Of a stretch of 64,000 nt of DNA, positions 1 through 11,114 are shown one piece after another (position 1 is the stretch's first letter; every line of letters starts with the position of its first letter). The stretch is from contig JAEOTA010000012.1 of the NCBI GenBank assembly GCA_016840085.1, positions 1 to 64,000 on the forward strand, written 5' to 3'. Under the pieces are notes generated by a model that made no database searches, was not told the DNA's origin, and saw only the letters and a list, made by a program, of their open reading frames with translations. Position numbers and translations under genes: made by a program. The DNA comes from Promethearchaeota archaeon. Lineage in GTDB: Archaea > Asgardarchaeota > Lokiarchaeia > Sigyniarchaeales > SOKP01.

Positions 1-642
1 AAAAGTTTTCTCGTTGTGTATCATAACCTTCAAGAGATTCTGAACAAGCAAAAAAAGCAAAATGATTTCTTCTCTCACGATATTCTGTTTTATGATAAAT
101 AACTCCATCTTCAATCTCAATTTCACCGATATTAAAATTTCTTTGAAAATTTGTAAAATCATCAATAGCATTCCATAAACAAAACTCAATACAAGAAAAA
201 ATTGAAAGATCAACAGAATTTTTACTATTGTTTTTTAATGTAAGTTGCCAAATCTCTAGATTATCTCCTAAAGGAACAAAATAGCAGATTTTAGCCTCAA
301 TATTTTTATAAATAGAACTAATTATACTATATCCTAATCCATGACGGCAAGTATATTGATCTAATTTTCGACGAGTAGGCTGCCAAGTTGGAGACCAAAA
401 TTCTGATGATTGATTGTCTCTAAGATATAGATATCGGCCCCCAAAATCAATAGGAACATTATTATGATGATATCGTGTTATACGGCGTAATCGTGCATCT
501 TTGTAAAAAGAATATCCGCCAGCAGTGTTGGAGATGATGCCAAAATATAACTCACACCCTAAGTAGTTAATCCATGGAAGAGGAGTATCTGGTCTTGTAA
601 TAACATACTCCTTGTTTTCATCATCAAAATATCCATATTTCA
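1..642 (-). CDS. GH94 sugar phosphorylase, N-terminal part (runs off window)
   Basis: The minus strand reads without a stop from 642 to the window edge and gives about 214 residues of a GH94 (cellobiose/chitobiose phosphorylase-type) N-terminal sugar-binding domain. The first residues, KYGYFDDENKEYVITRPDTP, align with the complete GH94 protein at 17228 (QYGYFDNKKKEYLITQPDTP). The start is a TTG at 642-640, which matches the ATG of that paralog. A Shine-Dalgarno AGGTGA lies five bases upstream; a GTG three codons earlier is the alternative. It lies 108 bases downstream of the ABC transporter operon on the same strand, so it probably acts on the imported oligosaccharide. The catalytic domain is outside the window. 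Confidence 0.85.
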
Positions 643-750
643 AAAAATTCACCTAAATAAATCATATCTTAGAAAAAATGAGAGTGTTTTATTGTTTCAA
701 TTTTTCTCTTTTAATAGAATTTTAAATTTACATTTGGGTCTTCGTTATCT

Positions 751-1551
751 TTAGTCGAATTCCCATTTACGATAAATACTTGGACAACACCCTAATAGAT
801 TTTGAGTGTATGGATGACAAGGATTGAGAAAAACGTCATCCGTTTGACCTTCCTCTACGATACTCCCCTCTTTCATAATTAATACCCGATCTGACATGTA
901 TTGCGCTTGTCCTATATCATGTGTAATAAATATTATTGATATACCTTCTACATAAGTTGTTCCTTCTTTTAATTCTTTGAAAAGGTTTAAAATATCTGCC
1001 CGGGAGCTCGAATCAATCATACTTGTTGGTTCGTCTGCGATTATTAATTTAGGTTTGAATAGTAACGCTCTTGCAATTAAAACACGCTGTAATTGACCTC
1101 CCGAAATTTGGTGTGGAAACCTTCCTAAAATGTCGTCTGTATTAAGCCCTACAATACTTAACGCAGAATCAAGAGCTTTTCTTTTATTGGTAATACCCTT
1201 TAGACTATATTTAAACACTTGATTTAACATATGATCAATTCTATAAAAATAATTAAAAGAACTATAAGGGTCTTGAAAGATCCCTTGAACATTTTTATAA
1301 TAATCTTTCGTTGGGATATCATGGATTTCTTTCCCTTCATAAAATATTTCTCCTTCAGTTGGTTGAATAAATCTTAAAATTAAATTAGCAATGGTTGTTT
1401 TTCCACTTCCACTTTCACCAACAAGAGAAAGAATCTCTCCAGAATATAACTTAAATGAAGCATTTTTAACACCTATTGTCTCTTTGGTTCTTATAAGACC
1501 AGATGTATATTTTTTTGTAAGATTTTGAATTTTTAGTATTTCCTTCATCAT
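751..1551 (-). CDS. Opp/Dpp-type ABC transporter ATP-binding protein (OppF-like)
   Basis: This is the second ATPase of an oligopeptide/oligosaccharide importer. The Walker A motif GESGSGKT is at residues 45-52, the Q-loop in IFQDPYSS, the signature SGGQ at 150-153, Walker B IIADEP at 170-175 and the switch His in ITHD near 211. The 266-residue length and the C-terminal NPCHPYTQNLL segment are typical of OppF/DppF. The start is ATG; its first base is two bases past the stop of the upstream ATPase, so the pair is probably co-translated. The cargo is not shown by this gene, but GH94 follows it, which suggests a beta-oligosaccharide. Confidence 0.93.
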   Translation of the reverse strand: MMKEILKIQNLTKKYTSGLIRTKETIGVKNASFKLYSGEILSLVGESGSGKTTIANLILRFIQPTEGEIFYEGKEIHDIPTKDYYKNVQGIFQDPYSSFNYFYRIDHMLNQVFKYSLKGITNKRKALDSALSIVGLNTDDILGRFPHQISGGQLQRVLIARALLFKPKLIIADEPTSMIDSSSRADILNLFKELKEGTTYVEGISIIFITHDIGQAQYMSDRVLIMKEGSIVEEGQTDDVFLNPCHPYTQNLLGCCPSIYRKWEFD

Positions 1552-1553
1552 TA

Positions 1554-2555
1554 TTAATCACCAACCTCCTCATATAACCAGCATGCTACTGGATTACTAT
1601 TTGTTCTTGGAATGAAAAAGGGGGGATAATTTTCCTTGCATTTTTCTAATCTACTTGAACAGCGTGGATAAAATCTACAACCTTTAGGAGGATTCTTTAA
1701 ATCTGGAGGGATTCCTGGAATTCCCTCTAATTTTGTCTCAGCAGATCCATCAGGATTAAAACATGCTATTGAACACATCAACATTTTAGTATATGGATGT
1801 TGAGGATTATTAATGATATCATCCATACTTGCTTTTTCAACAATTCTTCCCGCATACATTATCATACATGTATTGCATATTTGTGCTAAGACGGGAATAT
1901 CATGAGATATAAATAATATCGTCTCAACAATTCCTATTTTCTTTAGATGTATAAATGTTTCTACTAAAAGTTGTTGAGTAGTAACATCTAATGCACTTGT
2001 CGGTTCGTCTACAATTAAGATAAGTGGATTCCATAGAGTAGATATGCCTACAATGACACGTTGTTTCATTCCTCCACTAAGTTCATGTGGAAATTTATCC
2101 ATAACTGATTTTTCTAAACCTAATTTTTTAAAGTGTTCGGCTACTTGGTTTAAAACTTTTTCTTTATTTTTAGGTTTTATTCCTACGCGTTCCCTCATTG
2201 CATCTAATATAAAATTTCTAATCTTTCTAACTGGATTTAATGAATTCTGGGAAGCTTGAGGTACATATCCCATCACTTTACAGAGAATTTCTTTTCTTAT
2301 AACCTCTTCATCTACTTCATACATTGAAAGATCATTAATATAAACTTGTCCTCCCTCATGTTGCAATAACTGTATCGGTCTTCCTGTTATTAATTCTGCT
2401 AAAGACGTTTTTCCACATCCAGATTCTCCTGCTATTCCCATAATATCCCCCTTATTAACAGATAATGATACTCCATCAACAGCATGAACAATTCCAAACG
2501 TCCCTCTATAATAGCCCTTAAGATCTTCTATTTTAATTACTACTTCTTCTGTCAT
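1554..2555 (-). CDS. Opp/Dpp-type ABC transporter ATP-binding protein (OppD-like)
   Basis: This is the first ATPase of the importer. Visible motifs are Walker A GESGCGKT, signature LSGGMKQR, Walker B ILIVDEP and the H-loop ISHD. The C-terminal oligo_HPY tail carries three cysteines in GCRFYPRCSSRLEKC, as in OppD/DppD proteins. I place the start at the ATG at 2555, giving MTEEVVIKIEDLKG, because a GGAAG Shine-Dalgarno lies about ten bases upstream. The longer frame to 2603 begins with TTG, adds a lysine-rich stretch unlike the family and would overlap the permease gene. It sits between oppC and oppF in one operon. Confidence 0.92.
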   Translation of the reverse strand: MTEEVVIKIEDLKGYYRGTFGIVHAVDGVSLSVNKGDIMGIAGESGCGKTSLAELITGRPIQLLQHEGGQVYINDLSMYEVDEEVIRKEILCKVMGYVPQASQNSLNPVRKIRNFILDAMRERVGIKPKNKEKVLNQVAEHFKKLGLEKSVMDKFPHELSGGMKQRVIVGISTLWNPLILIVDEPTSALDVTTQQLLVETFIHLKKIGIVETILFISHDIPVLAQICNTCMIMYAGRIVEKASMDDIINNPQHPYTKMLMCSIACFNPDGSAETKLEGIPGIPPDLKNPPKGCRFYPRCSSRLEKCKENYPPFFIPRTNSNPVACWLYEEVGD

Positions 2556-2583
2556 ATTTAATTTTCTTCCTTTTTTTAATATT

Positions 2584-3510
2584 TTATACTTTTCTTTGTT
2601 CAAAGGTCCGACTTAAACTTGAGTGCATTATAAAGAATGATAAATATATTAATATCAAGCAAATTCCCGGAGTTAACCACATCGCATAAAGTCTTCTAGG
2701 ATATATAAAACCCCATTCTACTGCGTGATTCAATAATAAACCTAATGTTAACCAATTTTGTTGTCCCAATCCAATCATTGCTATTGCTGCTTCAGTTATA
2801 ATAGCATTACCTAAAAATATAATAAAAGCCAAAAATACATAGGGTAGTACATTAGGTAAAACTTCTCCAAAAGCTATTTTCGTATCTTTTAAGCCGGACA
2901 TTCTTGCAACTTTTATATAATTTCTTTCTTTTAATGTCAAAACTTGAGATCTAATAGAACGTGCAGCCCAAGGCCAGGTGAATAATGCAATAACTAACAT
3001 CGTTACCCACCATTCACGAATTTGTAAAATGGCCGACATTAATAAGATAAAAGGTATCTGGGGAAATATTAAAGCGATATTCGTAATAAAGGAAGCAGTA
3101 CCATCTACTTTTCCTCCTTTAAAGGGTCCAATTATGCCTACAAATACAGCTATTCCAATGCAAATACCACCAGTGATAAAACCAAATAATAAAGAATTTT
3201 TAATAGCATGCAATAGACGAGTTAAGTAATCCCTTCCATGTTGATCAGTCCCTAAAGGATGTTTTGATGTTGGATCACGAAAATTATCTCTTTCACCGCT
3301 TACCCAATAAACTTTATCAGGATCATTAAAAGGAGGGACCAATGTTAAAATTACAATTATGAGTATTATAATAAAAATAACGAACATCAAAATAAATTGA
3401 ACTTTATATCGATCCATAGCAGCATGATATTTCTCTTTTATGATCTCCTTTATACCTATTTTTTCTAGTTCTTCTTGGTTTTTTGATTCTATTTGTATTT
3501 TTTCCGTCAT
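2584..3510 (-). CDS. Opp/Dpp-type ABC transporter permease (OppC-like)
   Basis: Inner-membrane permease of 308 residues with a cytosolic N-terminal tail, a first membrane helix near residues 38-58, the OppC_N segment DPTSKHPLGTDQHGRDYLTRLL and five further helices. The EAA loop that contacts the ATPase is visible as RMSGLKDTKIAFGEVLPN. It pairs with the OppB-like permease whose stop lies two bases upstream of this ATG. It forms the translocation channel of the importer; the substrate cannot be read from the sequence. Confidence 0.92.
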   Translation of the reverse strand: MTEKIQIESKNQEELEKIGIKEIIKEKYHAAMDRYKVQFILMFVIFIIILIIVILTLVPPFNDPDKVYWVSGERDNFRDPTSKHPLGTDQHGRDYLTRLLHAIKNSLLFGFITGGICIGIAVFVGIIGPFKGGKVDGTASFITNIALIFPQIPFILLMSAILQIREWWVTMLVIALFTWPWAARSIRSQVLTLKERNYIKVARMSGLKDTKIAFGEVLPNVLPYVFLAFIIFLGNAIITEAAIAMIGLGQQNWLTLGLLLNHAVEWGFIYPRRLYAMWLTPGICLILIYLSFFIMHSSLSRTFEQRKV

Positions 3511-3512
3511 AT

Positions 3513-4613
3513 TTATGCCTCTCCTTTTCCTCCAACTCGTATTCTTGGATCAAGAGCTACATAACACATATCTATTAAATAATTTCCTAAAACTACTACT
3601 ATAATAGTTATTATAAAAGTTCCAATAATCAAATTATAATCATGATTGTTAAAAGCTTGAAGCATTGTAAAACCTAAACCAGGAAATCTAAAGATTACTT
3701 CTGTAATCAGTGTTGCTCCAATTAGTCCATTAAATCGTAAATTTAATCCAGTAAATTGTGGCAACATACTATTACGATATGCATATTTACGTAATGTATT
3801 ATCCCTAAATCCTAATTTTCTTCCATATGATATGTAATCTTCAGCTTTTTCAAAAGTCATAAGTGAATATGCTCCAGTAGCCCATCCTCCAATATTTGTC
3901 ATGAGTAAAACTAAAAAAGGTAACCAAAAATGATTAAATATCGTAGATATTACATCCCATTCCCATGCCCAAGGGGGTACAGATTCTCCATAAGGGAACC
4001 AGTCTAATTCAACAACAAACAAATCCACAAATACATAGCCCATCCAGAAAAATGGTGCTGTTTGTAATACTATAAAGACATAATAAGAGATTTTATCTCT
4101 TTTTTTTCCAGAATACCCCGCACGGGCTCCAATCCAATTTCCAGAGTAAAAAGTAATTATTAAAACTGGAATAACTAACATTAAAGTAAAGGGAAGTGTT
4201 CTTTCAACTATATTTATTACCGGTTCGAGCCTATATAAAGTAGAATATCCTAAATCAAATTCAAAAAAGAAACTTTTTAAGAAATTAACATATTGAACAT
4301 GCAAAGGATAATTTAATCCTAAATACTCTTCCAACTCCTTTATCTTTTCATCCCATACATGCTGAGGGGTTCCTTGTGGTCTTTGATAAATATATTCTAA
4401 AATATTCCCCTCTACCAGTCTGGGTATCAGAAAAGCCAATGTGAGTGCGAAGAAAAATACAACAAAATAGAAAATTCCTTTTTTTATAGCCATATGTAGA
4501 AAGGAATTTGAAATGAATTTTTTAAAAGTACTTTGTTTTTCGCGTGATTCAGAAAAAGAATCTTGTTCTTCATTTTCTTTTTTCTCTGTTATTCCCATTT
4601 CTGTTAGCTTCAT
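3513..4613 (-). CDS. Opp/Dpp-type ABC transporter permease (OppB-like)
   Basis: Second permease, 366 residues. A cytosolic tail of about 45 residues precedes the first helix (IFYFVVFFFALTLAFLIPRL). A long external loop contains the LGLNYPLHVQYVNFLKSFF segment typical of OppB/DppB, and four to five further helices follow. The EAA-like loop is GRKLGFRDNTLRKYAYRNSMLPQ. The N-terminal tail is longer than in most bacterial OppB proteins. The gene is followed at two bases by the OppC-like gene and preceded by the substrate-binding protein gene at a 123-base gap, the usual order A-B-C-D-F. Confidence 0.92.
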   Translation of the reverse strand: MKLTEMGITEKKENEEQDSFSESREKQSTFKKFISNSFLHMAIKKGIFYFVVFFFALTLAFLIPRLVEGNILEYIYQRPQGTPQHVWDEKIKELEEYLGLNYPLHVQYVNFLKSFFFEFDLGYSTLYRLEPVINIVERTLPFTLMLVIPVLIITFYSGNWIGARAGYSGKKRDKISYYVFIVLQTAPFFWMGYVFVDLFVVELDWFPYGESVPPWAWEWDVISTIFNHFWLPFLVLLMTNIGGWATGAYSLMTFEKAEDYISYGRKLGFRDNTLRKYAYRNSMLPQFTGLNLRFNGLIGATLITEVIFRFPGLGFTMLQAFNNHDYNLIIGTFIITIIVVVLGNYLIDMCYVALDPRIRVGGKGEA

Positions 4614-4736
4614 TATAGTATCATATAGAAAGAAGATTGTTTATATTTTAAAGTTACTCGAATGATTTAAATATTTAATCGTCATAATAAAAGAAAAAAA
4701 AAAGTTATTTATTTTTTAAATTATATGCTTATATAT

Positions 4737-6728
4737 CTATTCCCTCTTTCTTTTTAATCTTACACCTGTTAGTAATATAATAGAAATGAACCCAATCAAT
4801 ACAAATAATTCTAAACCAAACCATGGAATCGCTTCTGATGGTTTTCTGCCTGTGTTTACTAAGTTCAGCATTAATCTTGTTTTCATGACGAATTGATCAT
4901 CTGTCCAAGAGGTAATTATCTGTTGGAAGTCATTATCTTCAGTAGCCCAGCCTGTCCATTGATATTCAGAAACAGCATACCAATATCCATTAACAAAACC
5001 AGGAATTTCTGGAACTTCTTGAGCTATAATTTCTTGCATTCTGTCCAAATGATCTGCATATTCTGTTTCTGGTGCAGCATCTAATAAATTCCATAAGTCA
5101 TTAAATTCATCGTTAACCCAGCTGCTTTGGTTTTTATTCCATAAGTGTTCTCCTCTCAGATAATCAAGAAATCTTGCAGGAGGATCTGCTAACCGATTTC
5201 CAACACAACCCATGGCAAACTCAAATTCTTGATTAGCTATTGAATCTTGATAAACAGTTCCATATTCAACTTCCGAAACTGTTATTTCGATACCTAAATT
5301 ATTTGTTATATCTTCAGTTACATAGGTTGTAAATGCAGTAGCATCAGTCCAACCTGTAGGAGTAATTGCCGTGTAAGGTCCAACAGCAGTTCCATTATAT
5401 GTCCATCCGTCAGTTGCATTACCATCCATAAGAGGAATGCCTTCTAATATTTCTATTGCTTTAGAAACATTTAAATATTTTCTATAGTCTTCAGTAATAG
5501 ATGCATTATAATAGGGCTCATGTAATACACTATTATCATCGAGCCATCCAGGTTTAGCTTGTGTCCAATATCCCGAAGCGGCATCACCTGGAATAGGGTC
5601 ATAATTAATAGCAAATGCTAAGGCTTGTCTGAATTCTGCTATACCTAAAGGTGAATCTGCAAGAAGATGATTAGGAACAAGATTCATAAGAGCACTTGCT
5701 GCTAATTGGTAAGGAGCGTCATGACCATACCAAGTAGTAACATATGATTGGGGGCTACCTTCCTCAGCGTTTTCCCAAACTTCCCAGATGTTAGCATAAT
5801 AACCGCCAAATAAATCTATTGTTCCTTCAATAAAGGCAAGATCTTGTGCGGGATTATCCCAAAATGCGTTAGATGATAAATATTTAGGAATACCACCTTT
5901 TTTGCCAGCATTATCTCTTTGGTCTGCTGCATAATTTGGGAGATCTGTGTAAAGAATATCATGGCCCCACCAATCTTCTCCTCTATACTGATACGCACAA
6001 GTTGTTTCTGCTGCATTTCGATAGACAGGAGCATAAGGACCAGAAATTACTTTCCATTCGTCAGGTGTATCTTCTTCATCAAACCAATCATATTGAAAGG
6101 CTGCGGTTGAGAAATCACCATCATCACTTTCTTCAGCTACAATTTCAGTCCATATATGTTCAGGTACAATTGGAATATTACCTTTCATCCAAACTTCGAC
6201 TTGTCGACTAAATTCAAAACCAGGTTTCATATCAAATCGAACTGTATCAGCATCTACTACAACAAAGTCATCAAATCTTAATGCAAAATCAGTTTCATAT
6301 CTAGCTTGTTTTCCAGCAAGTTCAAAACTATATGCTACATCAGAAGCATTAAGAGGTTGACCATCAGACCATTCAGCATTAGTATTTAGCTCAATAGTAA
6401 CAGAGGAACCATTCGTATTCCAGTCATAGGAAGTACCTATACATGGAATATCTTCTTCACCTAAAGTATTTCTCCCAAATAAGGCTTCATACACTCCTGC
6501 ATCTGTACCTGGGTGTAAACCAGTACTCCATGGTATAAAATTACCTGCACCATTATAACTTCCTGCCATCCACACAGTTTCATGACGAGGTGGGTCTTTA
6601 CTTAGCTGATTGGGAATACCGGAGATTGCTGAGGTAGAAAGCTCATCGGCTACGGTTAAAGGGGTCATTGCTATCGCTACAAATAATAATAAACCTATAA
6701 CGATTGGAAATTTTTTTCCAATTTTCAT
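4737..6728 (-). CDS. Membrane-anchored substrate-binding protein of Opp-type ABC transporter
   Basis: Extracytoplasmic solute-binding protein (SBP family 5) of 663 residues. A signal sequence occupies about residues 1-27. The SBP_bac_5 fold follows, with typical segments such as WSDGQPLNASDVAYSFELAG and FRQALAFAINYDPI. Near the C-terminus a hydrophobic helix (LELFVLIGFISIILLTGV) and basic tail anchor it in the membrane, as is common in archaea. Being the first gene after the divergent promoter region, it is likely the most expressed of the operon. Related archaeal systems carry cello- or chito-oligosaccharides as well as peptides, and the downstream GH94 gene favours a sugar here. Confidence 0.9.
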   Translation of the reverse strand: MKIGKKFPIVIGLLLFVAIAMTPLTVADELSTSAISGIPNQLSKDPPRHETVWMAGSYNGAGNFIPWSTGLHPGTDAGVYEALFGRNTLGEEDIPCIGTSYDWNTNGSSVTIELNTNAEWSDGQPLNASDVAYSFELAGKQARYETDFALRFDDFVVVDADTVRFDMKPGFEFSRQVEVWMKGNIPIVPEHIWTEIVAEESDDGDFSTAAFQYDWFDEEDTPDEWKVISGPYAPVYRNAAETTCAYQYRGEDWWGHDILYTDLPNYAADQRDNAGKKGGIPKYLSSNAFWDNPAQDLAFIEGTIDLFGGYYANIWEVWENAEEGSPQSYVTTWYGHDAPYQLAASALMNLVPNHLLADSPLGIAEFRQALAFAINYDPIPGDAASGYWTQAKPGWLDDNSVLHEPYYNASITEDYRKYLNVSKAIEILEGIPLMDGNATDGWTYNGTAVGPYTAITPTGWTDATAFTTYVTEDITNNLGIEITVSEVEYGTVYQDSIANQEFEFAMGCVGNRLADPPARFLDYLRGEHLWNKNQSSWVNDEFNDLWNLLDAAPETEYADHLDRMQEIIAQEVPEIPGFVNGYWYAVSEYQWTGWATEDNDFQQIITSWTDDQFVMKTRLMLNLVNTGRKPSEAIPWFGLELFVLIGFISIILLTGVRLKRKRE

Positions 6729-7079
6729 TTTTTTTTTCCCAATATTTTTTTTTTTTTATTAAATTAGAATATTCTTTTTTTTTGAAAAAATATGTTTTTT
6801 AAACACTTCATTTTTTCATTTTTTTTTTAGAGATATACTAAAAATATAGTATATTGATTCTATATTTTTCTTTTTTTTTATATAAACTTTTCGGTTTCGT
6901 CACTATAAAATAGATATAGTAATACTAATGTAATAAGGCTGAAGATGTCATTTTATAGGAAATTAATAAAAATAAATTTAAATCTTTAAATATTATCATT
7001 AATGTAAAAAATACTATATTTATAGATTAATTTATATTTTTATTAGATTAAATATTTATTAAAAAGTAGAGGAATAATA
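6729..7079. promoter_or_regulatory. Divergent promoter region of transporter operon and regulator, with perfect inverted repeat
   Basis: This 351-base AT-rich spacer lies between the divergently transcribed transporter operon and the wHTH regulator and contains no gene. A perfect 10-base inverted repeat AAAAATATAG / CTATATTTTT with a 10-base spacer lies at 6840-6869. It overlaps TATA-like sequence and is the best operator candidate for the neighbouring regulator. The pairing is seen directly; the function is inferred. Confidence 0.45.
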
Positions 7080-8477
7080 ATGGAACGAGGATTAACAGAG
7101 GAGGATGCCTCAAAAATAATTTTAGAATCCTATAAAGATATCACAATGGTTTTAAAGGCTACTGGATCTTCAAAACGCCTTGTAATATTGGCATATCTCT
7201 TAAAAGGACCTAAAAGTTTTTCATTTATGTTAGATCGCCTAAAAGTCAAGCGTACTACGATTAATCATCATCTTGATCTACTCTTAAAATCAAAATTAAT
7301 CGAAAAAGAAGAATGGGGAAGATATCAGATAACCGAAGCTGGTATAGAGTTTGTTGTAAGTATAATTAAAGCATATAACATTATTAGTGATAATACTCAA
7401 AATGAACAAGAAAGAATATTGAATGCATGGCCTGAATGGCCAGAATTTTTAAAAGAACCTAGAATAATTAACGAAAATAAGATTAGTATTCCAGCTCTGT
7501 ACGAGGGGGGTTGGAATTCCTACATATCCGCAATCACGGGAGTTCTAAATTTTTTGGGAGATCAACACGATTATGTTTACATAAGCGGTATTACAGGTTA
7601 TTGCTTTCTTGTAAGCATACCTGGAATAATTAGAACATCCCTGATTAAGGAGAACAATTCCGCTGATGTATGGCAAGAAATCCACAGAGGTACTGAATCA
7701 TTTGGTTGGCAATTAAAAAATTGGGAACAAAGGAGAAATAGCCCAGGGAAATGGAATTTAATAGGGGAAGATGTTGAATTAGCATTAAAAGTATTCAATC
7801 AAGTTAAAGAAGTTATTGATAATGATACACCAGTGATATTATTTGGTATTCACGGTGCAGGTTTCGGGATAATTAATGGTTATAGAAATGATAGTTATCT
7901 TGTAAGCAGTTATTATCGAAAGGAAGGGCGGAATGAAGTCCCCATTCGATTTGATCAACTTAGAATACTTGAGAAGTTTATATATTACTATTTCGGAAGA
8001 AAAAAGGAAAAAGAAGAAACAGAAGTTATAGAAAAAAAAGCTTTGGTTCGAGCTTTAAAATTTGCTGAAGGAACAACATATTCTAATGGAGGATACTATG
8101 TGGGTCCTCAAGCATATGATTTCTGGATATATATGTTAGAAAAAGGAAAAGAAGAAAATATAGATAAATTTGGAAATAGCGTTTTGGGAATTTATTATTT
8201 TGATGCAAAAGATGTAACCTCTGAGTATCTAAATCGGTTAGCTCGCAAATATAAAAACACACCTCAGGGATTCAATTTAAGAGAAGCAAGTAAAAATTAT
8301 AGAGATGCTAAAATGCATTTAGAAAAGTTTACTGTCCTCTTTCCATACTTCGAACCAGAGAATAGCAGTCTTACACTAGATAAAAGGAAGAAAGGTGCAG
8401 AAATTCTTAGAAAGGTCAAGATAAATGAAATAGAAGCAATCAACAATTTAGAAAAATCGATAGAAAAATGGACATAA
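7080..8477 (+). CDS. wHTH transcriptional regulator with papain-like (C39/BtrH-N-like) sensor domain
   Basis: The N-terminal 90 residues form an ArsR/MarR-type winged helix (LVILAYLLKGPKSFSFMLDRLKVKRTTINHHLDLLLKSKLIE). The remaining 370 residues resemble papain-like C39/BtrH-N-type domains: a Cys in GITGYCFLVS and an FGIINGYRNDSYLVSS segment where active C39 peptidases have a His before V-x-N/G-Y. The His seems absent, so a binding rather than a catalytic role is more likely. It diverges from the transporter operon across a spacer holding a 10-base inverted repeat, so local control of sugar uptake is the simplest role. The family assignment of the C-terminal part is tentative. Confidence 0.6.
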   Translation: MERGLTEEDASKIILESYKDITMVLKATGSSKRLVILAYLLKGPKSFSFMLDRLKVKRTTINHHLDLLLKSKLIEKEEWGRYQITEAGIEFVVSIIKAYNIISDNTQNEQERILNAWPEWPEFLKEPRIINENKISIPALYEGGWNSYISAITGVLNFLGDQHDYVYISGITGYCFLVSIPGIIRTSLIKENNSADVWQEIHRGTESFGWQLKNWEQRRNSPGKWNLIGEDVELALKVFNQVKEVIDNDTPVILFGIHGAGFGIINGYRNDSYLVSSYYRKEGRNEVPIRFDQLRILEKFIYYYFGRKKEKEETEVIEKKALVRALKFAEGTTYSNGGYYVGPQAYDFWIYMLEKGKEENIDKFGNSVLGIYYFDAKDVTSEYLNRLARKYKNTPQGFNLREASKNYRDAKMHLEKFTVLFPYFEPENSSLTLDKRKKGAEILRKVKINEIEAINNLEKSIEKWT

Positions 8478-8540
8478 TTATTTTTGTTATGTTTATAGAT
8501 TAAAATAAAAAAAGGCTCTTTAAATTTAGATAATTTGAAA

Positions 8541-9575
<1,035 letters not shown>

Positions 9576-9657
9576 ACATCAGAAAGACAATTTATTTTAA
9601 ATAGTTCATTATAATACTTACCAAGTTAAATCATAATTTTTTATTGAAATTCTACGA

Positions 9658-10650
9658 CTAAATTGTATTGCCTTTAATAAATTCAATTAATTCATCCACT
9701 TTTGCGTAGGCTAAACAAGTAACAGTATCTGCAGCACCATAATAGATAGTAATCCGTCCTGTTTCGGAATCTGTTAGCGCTGAACAAGGAAAAAATACAT
9801 TTGGAACATCTCCAACACATTCATATAGTTTTTGAGGAGACATCAAATAAGGTTTTGTTCTATACAAAATCTTCCAAGGTTTTTCAAGATCTAATATAGC
9901 AGCTCCCATGCTGTAAACAAAACCATTACAAGATGTTAAAACTCCATGATATATCAATAACCATCCAATATTAGTTTCTATAGGGATTGGACCCGCTCCA
10001 ACTTTTGTAGATTGCCAAGTGAAAGGGATAGGCGTCATAACATGACGATGACAACCCCAATGAATCATATCAGGACTTTCACTATAAAATATATCCCCAA
10101 AGGGAGTGTGACCATTATCGCTTGGACGATTTAACATTGCATATTTACCATTAATTTTCCGTGGAAAAAGAACTCCATTTCTATTGAATGGTAAATAAGC
10201 ATTTTCCAACTGATAAAATTTCTCAAATTCTTCCGTATATGCTACACCAATCGTAGGTTGGTGATTATAACCATTACACCAAGTAATATAGTATTTTTCA
10301 TCTAATTTTACAAGTCGGGGGTCATACCCATATTCAAAATTAGCAATCTCAGGATCATCACAAATAAATTTGATTGAATTTTCATCTATTTTCCATGAAA
10401 ATCCGTCATCACTGAATCCTCTATGCAATTTCATTTCTCTACTTTTATGATCTACTCTAAAAACTCCTGCAAATTTATTCTTGTAAGGTATTGCTGCACT
10501 ATTAAAAATACTATTTGATTTTGGAATTAAATCACGGGGAATAATTGGATTTTTTGCGGATCTCCATACAACATTTTCACTATCTGGTGGACGATCTTCC
10601 CATGGAATATTAGAAAGAGATTCTCCTATAATTTTAACTTTATCGTTCAT
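9658..10650 (-). CDS. GH130-family glycoside phosphorylase/hydrolase
   Basis: Five-bladed beta-propeller protein of the GH130 family, 330 residues. Recognisable blocks are FNSAAIPYKNKFAGVFRVD, the YDPRLVK segment with the conserved Asp, the GAGPIPIETNIGWLLIYHG loop that binds phosphate in phosphorylases, and GDVPNVFFPCSA. Characterised members phosphorolyse beta-mannosyl linkages, while a hydrolytic branch also exists. Conservation of the phosphate-loop basic residues was not checked. It lies 82 bases downstream of the AKR start on the same strand, within a group of intracellular glycosidase genes. Confidence 0.85.
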   Translation of the reverse strand: MNDKVKIIGESLSNIPWEDRPPDSENVVWRSAKNPIIPRDLIPKSNSIFNSAAIPYKNKFAGVFRVDHKSREMKLHRGFSDDGFSWKIDENSIKFICDDPEIANFEYGYDPRLVKLDEKYYITWCNGYNHQPTIGVAYTEEFEKFYQLENAYLPFNRNGVLFPRKINGKYAMLNRPSDNGHTPFGDIFYSESPDMIHWGCHRHVMTPIPFTWQSTKVGAGPIPIETNIGWLLIYHGVLTSCNGFVYSMGAAILDLEKPWKILYRTKPYLMSPQKLYECVGDVPNVFFPCSALTDSETGRITIYYGAADTVTCLAYAKVDELIEFIKGNTI

Positions 10651-11114
10651 TAATTTTTATTCCTCTACAATATAGTCTTCTTTTTTCATAAAATGTATTT
10701 AACATATGTTTGTAACAATGCTTATTGGTTAAAATTAACTTTTTAAATCTGATCAAAGCCAGAGACACGTATTTTTTAGTTTATATATTACATCATAATT
10801 TTTATTATTATGTTACAAATTTAGGTATAATTAATTAAAAAGACTTTTTTGACTTTTTTTCTTATTTAACCTTTCATTTTACAAGTAATTGAATAGATTA
10901 AATTGAACATAATATATCCTTTATGTAAATGCTGTATTCTTTTATTCTCTTGCAACTTTACTATTAATTTAGTAAGTAAAGTTATATAATTTTATAATAA
11001 TACGACACTATCTCTAAATGAAATAATAAGAAAAGGAGATTATCAGCCTATAATAGATGCTTTCTGTCATAAATATTGGTATCTTTCTTATCTTATATCA
11101 TTTTCGAGTTTACT
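10651..11114. other. 464-base AT-rich intergenic region
   Basis: The stretch contains no credible reading frame on either strand and no tRNA-like fold. It has TATA-like runs that could serve the GH130 gene, whose start is at 10650. I see nothing further. Confidence 0.5.

Noticed and set aside
2556..2603. TTG-initiated N-terminal extension of the OppD-like gene
   Set aside because: It adds a Lys-rich stretch outside the family and overlaps oppC; ATG 2555 has a Shine-Dalgarno.
5816..6211. Several frames inside the solute-binding protein gene on both strands
   Set aside because: They are shadows of a strong coding region and resemble no protein.
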